A stretch of DNA of 64,000 nucleotides, from assembly GCF_902459465.1 (NCBI RefSeq), contig NC_047063.1, positions 8,369,343-8,433,342 of the forward strand, given 5' to 3'. The translations under genes and the position numbers were made by a program. The notes below the pieces were generated by a model. That model was not told where the DNA came from and made no database searches. It saw only the letters and a program-made list of their open reading frames with translations. Below are positions 20,401 through 30,300 of the stretch, piece after piece (position 1 is the first letter of the stretch; the number at the start of each line of letters is the position of its first letter). This DNA is from Asterias rubens. Its lineage: Eukaryota > Echinodermata > Asteroidea > Forcipulatida > Asteriidae.

Positions 20401-21423
20401 AAATGAATTGTAATTCTTGTTCAACCACAGTCAATGCGCATTGGCGTTCGAGTTAAACCGAATGCTTTTGCACGTAACCATAGTGTCTTCTCTTCGCCTG
20501 GGTGTAGAAAATGTTGACATGTGTGAGGGCTTAGATTGTTTAAATACTTGTAGCAATATCTGAGGTGGGGGCCAATTTTTGAGATGCATATAAGAATTGC
20601 TAGCATTATTTGTACTCATTTTTTGGTAACTTTTTATGCATTTTTACTTTTACTTTTGGCACTACTCCGAGTGACCTTTCACCTCCTTAAACAAACGACT
20701 TTCTCTTTCACATTGTATCATATTTTGGTCCTAAAAATAAGATTCATAATTATACGTGAACAATTGGCATGACGGAAACTGACGACTTTTAACATAAACC
20801 TTCACAATATTCATACAGTTTGGTTTTTAAAATATGCTTTAAAATAACGAGGCATCATCTTTTACTTTAGAAAATAAATAATATTGTAAACTGTACAAAT
20901 ATTAGTTTCCAATGGATTTGGGTTCGAGGTTGTGAAAGGTATTATACCAGGGTCCGAGCTCACGAAACTGTTTAGTGTTTTGGCACATCAATGCAAATTA
21001 ATCAGCTTTTTTGTTTTGTTTTGTTTTGTTTTGTTTAGATGCAAAGGTTGCCATTTGTCTGTTGATTTTCCTAAACAACATATTTTGTTTATCAATATTT
21101 TCTGGACCTATATAGTTCTTGTTCAACTAACTTGTTTATCCGCTTAAAAGTGATTTGGTTCAAAATCATTCACATTATCCCACATCGTTCTCATTCCCTT
21201 TCTGTTTTCATTACATTTCTTATTTCACGTCAGATATTTTTGCTTGTTGACACGTCAACCAACGTGAAGAGGTTTACGTGTAAACTGTATATTATTCAAA
21301 TATTGAATAAGAACGCAGTCATAAAGTCATTTCGAACCATGCTTGTATAACTGAAATAGCGTTTTTGTTGTGGTTACCAATGTGTTTTTTGATGTGAAGC
21401 TCTCCCAAATGTATGATGATGCA

Positions 21424-21600
21424 TGCAGGCCTTTCGTTTTTGAAAGGGAAAGGGCACGAAGGCATTTTCTCCTCGGTAAAGGGCACCTTATGAGGAAACT
21501 GTAAATTTATACTGGAGCATTTCAAGGGCCCCAAGGCGTTGGCATGGAGACAACCGCCTTCGTTGCCTCCCTGAAGTATCAGGCCAGTGCATGAACAACG
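21424..21600 (+). repeat. Family B repeat
   Basis: It starts GCAGGCCTTTCGTTTTTG and holds GGGCACGAAGG, GGGCACCTTATGAGGAAACT and TTTCAAGGGCCCCAAGGCG. Confidence 0.6.
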
Positions 21601-21601
21601 T

Positions 21602-22112
21602 GAACCAATGACACTCTTGGTATATTGTCGAAGACCAGTCTTCTCAATGGGAGACTTTCTGGGACGATAGAGGGCAGCAGACTTACCGGGTAAATCCATT
21701 GTTCTCAGAATTATGCGCATGTTCAGAACTACGTAAACAATGGAAATTTACCCGGTATGTCTGCTGCCACCTAGCGTTGGAAAGTCTCCCATTGGTGTAT
21801 CTCTACATTATGCATAACAAACCTGTAAAAATTTGAGCTCGATTGGTCGTCGGAGTTGTGAGATAATAATGAAAGAAAAAACACCCTTGTCACACGAAAT
21901 AATTGTGTGCTTTCAGATGCTTGTTTTCGAGACCACTTTGAGGTCTCGAAATCAAATTCGTGGAAAATTACTCTCTCGAAAACTACATAACTTCAGATGA
22001 GCCGTTTCTCACAATGTTTTATACTATCAACCTCTCTATATTACTCGTTACCAAGTAAGGTTTTATGCTAATACTTATTTTGAGTTATTACCAACAGTGT
22101 CCTCTGCCTTAA
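21602..22112 (+). repeat. Family A MITE carrying a nested palindromic element
   Basis: It shows the family A order from CGAAGACCAGTCTTCTCA through AAAAACACCCTTGTCACACG to ATTACCAACAGTGTCCTCTG. The palindromic element at 21643-21797 interrupts it near the left end. Confidence 0.75.
21643..21797. mobile_element. GGAGACTTT palindromic element, copy 1 (nested)
   Basis: Inverted ends CAATGGGAGACTTTC ... GAAAGTCTCCCATTG enclose GCAGCAGACTTACCGGGTAA and its complement. The asymmetric centre contains AATTATGCGCATGTTCAGAA. Further copies are at 25664-25818 and 60745-60893. Confidence 0.8.
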
Positions 22113-22436
22113 AATGTTTTTTTTTTAAGTAACGAAAGTATACCAATCCCAGGGTACGTGATGTGAGCAGGTGGGAAACTATGTGGTAAATTCCCCTCTT
22201 AATTCGCGCCAACAATATCGGTTTTATATTTGCATACAATCCGGCTCCAATTCAGAAATCCGGGATCAGATATTTTGTTTTGCTTCAAAACCGGAACCAA
22301 CTTTCCGGAATGGACCAGCATATCACTATCACAAGTTTTTCAGGGGGGGGGGGGGGGAGAGGCAATAAGATTTTACCGAAGAATTTGTATCAGTTTTCCT
22401 TTCATTGCTGTTCAAAGTGTTGTCCATCGAAAAAGC

Positions 22437-22620
22437 TGCTTAAGCACAAAAACAGACTAGGGAAAACAAACTTGTTCTAACCAGAATTCTAGAAAAGGGT
22501 TACCAGCCAAAATAACATGTCGAATGTACAATTTGTGACTGGCATCCTGCTCATTATTGCTAAGCAGGGGATTTCTTAAGCAGTATTTTCTGCTTTTAAG
22601 CAGCGTTATAAAATTGGACT
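22437..22620. repeat. Family E repeat
   Basis: It starts GCTGCTTAAGCACAAAAAC, contains GGTTACCAGCCAAAATAACA, GTGACTGGCATCCTGC and TTGCTAAGCAGGG, and ends AAGCAGCGTTATAAAATTGG. Confidence 0.65.
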
Positions 22621-22669
22621 CTGTTCGTGGGAACATAAGTTCTACCGTGAGAAATTGTTTATCACTGTC

Positions 22670-22745
22670 TAAAAGGCACAGCCCGTATTAACAGGGTTTT
22701 AAAAGGGCACTTCCTTCCCTGATAAGGAAACAACCATTGGGAATA
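22670..22745 (+). repeat. Family B-like fragment
   Basis: AAAGGCACAGCCCG and AAAAGGGCACTTCCTTCCCTGATAAGGAAA resemble the core of family B. Confidence 0.35.
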
Positions 22746-22852
22746 TTTTACACAACTTCCTTCTGAATGAACTTGTGGTTTCTACAAAATTATACTGTTG
22801 GTTTGCCTGTTCCCAACCACGTGGCGCAAAGCTCTGGTATACAACTATTTGT

Positions 22853-23160
22853 TAAAGACACTGGACACTATTGGTAATTGTTAAAGACCTGTATTCTCTT
22901 GGTGTATCCCAACATAATATGCATAAAATAATAAACATTTGCAAATTTTGGCTCAATTGGTCATCGAATTTGCAAGAAAATAATACACCCTAGTTGCACA
23001 ACTTTGTGTGCTTTCAGCCACTCCTTTTCAAAAACTATGTTACTCCAGAGGGAGTCGTTCCTCACAATGTTTTATACAATCAGCAGCTCTCCATTGCTCG
23101 TTACCAAGTAATAATACTCTCTATGCTCTTAGCAATTACAATTAGTGTCCAGTGCATTAC
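22853..23160 (+). repeat. Family A MITE abutting the ELK stop codon
   Basis: A full-length-style copy runs from AAAGACACTGGACACTATTGG to AATTAGTGTCCAGTGCATTAC. Its end lies about ten bases from the ELK stop codon at 23170-23172, so on the minus strand the ELK 3' UTR begins inside the element. Confidence 0.75.
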
Positions 23161-23169
23161 AAAGAGGGT

Positions 23170-24335
23170 CTATGGTACAACAATGGGTTTGGTTGTTGAG
23201 GGTGAAAATACCACGGTAGGGGTGTGGATGGGCATCATGCCCGACACTGTGACGGGTGCCCCAGTTAGTCCGTTGATTATGGCGGGAAATTGGAATGTGT
23301 TCATTTGTGAGTTCATGGAGGGGCTCAGTGCGAGAGGGCTGAGGGTACTCCAGAAGTGTAGAGGTACCAGGGGTGTACCAGCTTGACCGAAGAGGGGGCT
23401 AGCTACCATAATGGGTGTGCCGGGTAGAGGGGTGTGCGGCCCGCCGTAGCACGGCACCGTGAGCCCGTTACTCGTGGTGAGGAACGAGGGACTTGATGTT
23501 GACATCTTCGTGGGCATAGTGGTGTTGTAAAAGTCACTTTTGGGTGTGTGCAAGGTGGCTATTGGAATCGGTCTGGGTCTGTTGCTCGAACTGCCTGTGA
23601 CTGTTGATGTACTGGGGGTACAGATGGTGGTGAAGGGACGCCCGGTACTGGTGACTAGGCGTGGCTCGGCTGAGAGTCGAGCTTCAACGGAACCGGGTGA
23701 CAAGGCCCGTCTGGGGCTCGCAGACCTGGCGTGCTCGGCCGGGTGGGAGCTGCTGCTGACCCGCAACGGAGTCGGTGAAGAGCTCCACCGATGCTCGTGG
23801 GACGACTCCTCACGATGCACCTTTATAGAGACTGTCTCGTGCTCCGAAGTCTGGGGAGGTCGAGTCAGAGGGCTCGGTACATACCTCGGCGACTCCCGGT
23901 GATAATGCTCAATATGTCCAGCGGGACTCCTCCTCGGTTTCTCGACGACAGCGTTCTCGATCCCCGGGTAACTCTGGGGTCTGGATGTTGTTGTTGTCAC
24001 TGTGGCCGGCCCATCCATCGCTTCCATCTTCACACGGAATGGGATCTTATTCTCGGTTTTGACAATCTCGGGAAAGGAGACAAACTTGTAGACGAACTTT
24101 TGACCCATGACCTTTTTGATGATGTTCTTGTCGTAGTAGTAGCGCAGGGCGCGGCTCAACTTGTCATAGTTCATGTTGGTTTTGTTTTTGCGAAGCCCCC
24201 ACATCCGGGCCACTTCCTCGGCATTATTCAGCTTAAATTCACCCTCGTTCCCAGTCCACGTGATGAGATGTTGGTTGCTCTTGTCCATCAGGAGTTCGAG
24301 CAGAAATTGCCAAAGGGTGACACTGGCCTCCATAC
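23170..24335 (-). CDS. ELK: ELK main exon: ETS domain, linker, C-box and DEF motif
   Basis: The exon begins after acceptor ATCTATATAG with GT and then ATG GAG GCC. It encodes 387 residues from that Met without any intron. The linker is rich in Ser, Pro, Thr and Arg with several Ser-Pro and Thr-Pro sites. The stop is TAG at 23172-23170. Confidence 0.95.
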
Positions 24336-27300
24336 CTATATAGATTATTAAAAAAAAAAAATCGGAAGAGAATTAGTCATCATGCGAAAAATAAATCTGA
24401 GGAATGAGGTCTCAAAGTTCATCACGTGAATTCTTACTCAAACAATCTTCATATTCAATAACTCATATATACTCCAGAGCTACACAACGCAATTTGTTGT
24501 TAGTCCTTTACGTTTTTAATATTTGTCGCAGACACATTGACTGAATTTAACAGTTCAGTCCAGGGATGAGAGAGTCACTGCTGACAAAAAAAGTCTTAAA
24601 CTCAGATCAACTTGTGTATAAGGGGTGCATTCAATCGTATAGCACTTCCACCTTTTTGGTATAAACCCCTTGTGTTGTAGATTCCAGGAGCTTTGTGAAA
24701 CTATATTCTCAGTAAAGAAAAACACAGCATGTTTTGTCTAGCAGGCAGACTAGAACAAGTCTGAATTCAGATTGGAGTCTGAAACGTCTAATCTCTGTCA
24801 ATAGTGCTTGTACACCAAGATATTGCTGCAAACAAGTAAGCATTAAATACGTGTATCTGTTGTATAAAACTTAAGTCTACGAAATTCTCACACTAATCAG
24901 AATCATTGTTCAAAAGACACCCAACAGCTTACCTGCACCATTTTGCATTTTGCATATGTCTTTTTTCGTATCATATGAACACTCTTTTCAATAATAGCTA
25001 ATTACAAAATGAAATGTCTCCTATACGAATAGAACAATATTATACTATCATTGAAAGGGCGTACTGTTATCGTCGATTATGAAAGGTTTAAATTATTTGC
25101 CGTATGGGACAAAAGCTGCACTTGTACACAAACTTCTTTATGCACTAAATGGGCGTGTGGAACAAAAGACCATTATTATTCATAAATACAATAATAGTAC
25201 TTCTTGTTCTATTATGCATCTATTCGCAACGGTAGTCAAGCGTGAATGTAGAATATGCAAGTACAAACAATGAGTTTTGAAATTTATGAATGTTTTGTTT
25301 TTTGCAAAACAAGTGGCAATGAAAAACAAATAAAACAAATAAACTGGTGGGTGCGGGCATCTCAGACGACTGTAACAAGGATGATATTGTACAGTCTTTT
25401 ATCTGAATTCAGACTCAATTTTATGTCGGCCTAGTGAAGAAAATCAAGCGGTATTTTTTTCACATAAATAAATCCTGTTGTTTGGTCTACTTATCTAGTG
25501 CTGCAGACACTGTTCCTAAAAGCTCCTTTGAACCTGTAACTCCTTAATTTACCAACAGTTGGAAATGCCATAATTTCGAACTTTAGAATTTGTATCCCAG
25601 TTTCAGACTTTTTTTGTTAGCAATGGCTGTCGTCCCTGTTGTACTGATTAAAGGTAGTGGACACTATAGGAGACTTTCCAACGCTAGGTGGCAGCAGACA
25701 TACCGGGTAAAATTCCATTGTTTACGTAGTTCTGAACATGCGCATAATTCTGAGAACAATGGGTTTACCCGGTAAGTCTGCTGCCCTCTATCGTCCCAGA
25801 AAGTCTCCCATTGGTAATTACTCAAAATAATTATCAGCATAAAACCTCACTTGGTAACGAGCAATGGGGAGTGGTTGATAGTGTAAAACATTGTGAGAAA
25901 CGGCTCCCTCTGAAGTGACGTACTTTTTGAGAACGAAGATATTTTCCACGAATTTGATTTCGAGACCTCAAGTTTAGAATTTGAGGTCCCGAAATCAAGC
26001 AACTGAAAGAACACCACTTCGTGTGACAAGGGTGTTCTTTTCCTTTCATAGTTATCTCGCAACTTCGACGACCAATTGAGCTCAAATTTTCACAGGTTTG
26101 TTATTTTATGCATATGTTTAGGCACACCAAGTGAGAAGACTGGTCTTTGACAATTACCAATAGATAGTGTCTAGTGTCTTTAAAGGTTCGTGCCTAGAAA
26201 ATGCCATAGGTTTGTTCATGACGTAAAGTTGAGTTTAGAACTGTTTTCAAAAGGACTTCTATTTATTGAATCTGAATTTGACCTTGGAGCCCCTCCTTAT
26301 TAAAAGTCGAGTTCGACATTGAGTCGAGAGCACTATCTCAGCGCGTGGGGCCGATTTAACGACTTGTCCACAAGTCTACATTGAGTCGCATCATGCCATT
26401 TTTCGGCAGTGGTCCAAAGAGGACACTTTGACCCAAGTCGTTTCAACGAATCGGCCAATAATCCAAAGTTATTTCATGAGTTTTCATTCCATTTCTAAAG
26501 AAGGGGAAATTCATCAATCAAAAAGACCCACCAAGTAACAAAACTGTTTATAGAAACACCCACAAAAAAGCCCACAAGCGCTCCAAGAGTAGCTGAACCA
26601 AAAACATTTTGTATATGCTGCATTTTGTTTATCATCAAAGACTGGTTTATGAGCGTGCATATTTGACGAACTGTCTACAAAACACCAGTTTCTCAGAACT
26701 ATAAACAAAACTGTTCATGAAATATTCCCAATGTTACATTATTTCCTTGTGTGAATTGTGCAACTTCACTTCCACAACTCATACCACTTGTTCATCTCGA
26801 ATAAACAACGAAAACAATTTCGCAATGTTTGTTTAAACTGCTGCACGCTTATTTAAAGCCACTGGACACGATTGTCAAAAAGACCTGTCTTCTCACTTGG
26901 CTGGCTGTATCCCAACATATTATACATAAAATAACAAACCTGTGAAAATTTGGACTCAATTGGTAATCGAAGTTGCAAGAGAATAAGGAACGAAAAAACA
27001 CCATTGTTGCACAAATTTGTGTGCTTTCAGATGCCCCCCAAAACGCCTGCTTTGTGCTTCAGATGCTCATCACAAAGCTTAAGGCCTGAAATATTTTATT
27101 ATTTGAATGAGAAATTACCTCTTTCTCAAAAACTACGTTACTTCAGAGGGAGCCGTTTCTCACAATGTTTTATCTTATCAACAGCTCTCCATTGCTCGTT
27201 ACCAAGTAATTTTATTAGCTAACAATTATTTTGAGGAATTACCAATTGTGTCTTTAAACTTCTGCACACTAATTTAACGATTGCAATCCGGGTCTAAAGG

Positions 27301-30300
27301 GAAAGTCTACCGACCACCGGAAGCCCTCATTGCTTTTAATATCCCTCAAATCCTGTTGATTTCTTCCCCTAAATGAGCGCCAATTCACCCGGTTCATGCT
27401 ATTGGCAGACTTTGAACAGGAAGCCCTGGTCATAAACCACCGGACGGTGCATATCCAGGGGCTTCTATATTATAACCAGAGCCTAGCCCCCCACGCGTGC
27501 CAGGTACCCAAATTATGTTTATCTCTCCAACAATATGGATTAATCAATGCACAAACGGAACGAACATCCGGTGACGTTATGGTCAGTTTGGATGAGTCAA
27601 GTTTTACTTCCGGCTTTGGGGTTGGGGTTTTGGAAGATTGCTCCACTCGTGATCTCGTGATGTTTTGTCTAACATTTGCATAAACAGCCGCCGATTGATG
27701 CAACCGTTTAACATTATGATGAGTACGATTTAGAACATTACAACTGTGGCATGTTCGATTTTTCCTCATGTACGTTTTTGTTTCCTGGTGTCAGAGTCAG
27801 AAAGTTACTTGACAAGTAGCGAGAAACAAAACCATAAATATATTGTTTTCAATTCGAATCAGTGTTAAACAATCACCAGATGATTTCCTTTGAGAAAGAG
27901 ATAATTTCTCGCTCAAATATTAAAATACTTCAGGCATCAACAAGGTGTTTTTTTCTTTCAGTATTCGCTTGCAACTTCGATGACCAATGTTGAGTCCAAA
28001 TTTTCACAATATGTTGGGATACACCAAGTGAGAATACTGGTCTTTGACAACTACCAAATGTGTCCAGCAGCCGATTTCACGAAACGCTAGGATTAATCCT
28101 ATCTCGAGTTAGGACGAGTAACCCGTCCTAACTTGGGATGGGTTCAATGTGTCCTACGTCTTCGGATATACGGAACTTAGGCCTAACTCGTCCTAAGTCC
28201 TAGGATTAATCCTAAATTAAGATGAGTTTGGTGAAATCGACTGCAAGCAAAATAACAACCGTTATCAGATCTCAGAAACGTAACTAACTAAAATGATTTA
28301 TACTAATAACTGTTTCATGAACGCCTTCTACAAATGAATGAATCTGCTTAGTATTTCTAAAAACTGTTCTTGGAATCATTTTCATTTTTTGTTCCGAGTG
28401 ACTCGTCAACCTTGAGGGTATTTTCCTAAAGACGGTGCACCTGTGAATCTCGGATTTGAATGAGTAACTTATATCCCTGGTGTAGTCATTGATGTCCTAT
28501 ACTGGATCACTCCATTCTAGTTTCTTTCTCCATTAATCATAAGCGGAGTGTCTTCGCAATACGAATGGGTTATGCGGATCTGCATAACCTTAAGCCCCGT
28601 GTATGATAATCCCAAATATCACAGTAAACAACAAACAGTTTGTTGGGCAAACGAATAAACTAAACTGTTACAATAATGCCACTTCTTTTATCATAAAGTT
28701 TATGTACACGTAATATGGGGTTACGCGTAGTATTTTAGAAGGCAAATTTGTTTCGTTCAGTTGGTATTGAAGTTTAGTAAGTCACATTATAAACGAGCCA
28801 AATCATCATGCAAAGAAAATTTGTCTATAATAAAAGCATTAGGTAGAAAGGTAGTAAGTTGAAAGACAGTGTGGTGGTGGAGCCTATTCCTTTTTTTTCG
28901 GCCACTTAAATGTAAGTTGTTTACACGAATTACTCACACACAGCTTTGACGATAAGTTATTTGTTCTAACAATGTATAACTCGTATAGGAGATTGCCCAG
29001 ACAAAAGACAAACATAACTAACATAATTTGTATTATATATTTTTTTCTCCTTCTGATTAATCCATGGGGGTTTCTACCTCCATGATTAATCAGAGCATTG
29101 CTTACCTTTTAGTTTCCCCGTTGCTACCGCGTGCGTTGTTTGAACTGTGTTTTGTAAGTCCATTGGTTGGTCGGACTGGTATTCCGTTTTCACCATCGTT
29201 GGGGTTGGTACACGCCCAGGGCCCGTTTTCTCTAAAGGAACCAGCGTAAAACAAGTATACATCGTCAAAAAAATAAGACTTTAACAGTCTCTTATCAATA
29301 AATAGAAAACTCACCACCCAAGAGAAAACCACACATGAGAGCTGAGAGAACAAACTTTAAGTGCGAGTGGCTCGCCCCGGGCTAAATGTAATTATGCTAC
29401 AACTTCCCCGTTGCAAGGACCTTTTTACAAGGAAACAAGAGATCCCGCCTAAACTTTGACGTGCGGGAAGCTAGTGGCACCGAGTGCCTGGTTATTGTGA
29501 ACTGATATAGTATGATAATAATATCTCTCTATAGCTTTATAGGCGGTATTCTACTTTTACTTCATTTTCAAGTCTCATCCTGAAACGAAAACGTGTTCAG
29601 AACAGGAAGTCCGCTGTGTATAGTAGAGATATCAGCATTTATTTTAATATTTTGAGGCGATGCTGGTTAAAGGTTGGGTGGCATTGTGTATAGTTTCGAT
29701 AGATTAAGTAGCAGTAAAAAAAAAAAAACATAATTGTTTAATTTAGCACGAGCGTTGAAAATGTGGACGAGTTGAAAGGAACAACATGAGCTTAGGCCGT
29801 GTTTCGCTGATAAACAAGCCATGTGATTTCTTGGATGGCATGATTATTCCTGATTTCCTGATTTTCTCAAAACATCCCCTCCATTTTTTTTGAAAGAAGT
29901 AAAGCAACGGGGAAATAGTCCGTGAACTTATGGAGATCACAGAGTCCATAAACCTCATAAATTGTACTTCACGGCGTCTTTATTTAAATCTCCTGAATTG
30001 TAACATCCGGGATGTTCCGGACCTAGAATAAGGGGAACCCAACATTAATTTCACGAATTTCAACATACGTCAAATCTCATCCTTGTCTTTTCACACGAAG
30101 TACATTTGACAACCTTGCTACAATTTAGCAAGGGACCTTTGCTAAATTTCTCTCATGTGAAAGGGGTACATCAATCCCTGCTTGGATTGCTCTGACAGAT
30201 TACTGCGTGCAGCGTATTCCAAAGGCAGTCCAAACAAATAATCTAAAGTGTCATGAATAATAATATACATCATAACAACATGCATCGTTCTCTCCTAAAG

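Noticed and set aside
23540-24351. Plus-strand ORFs of 120 and 186 codons opposite the ELK exon
   Set aside because: Antisense shadows of the ETS exon, with no splice or family support.
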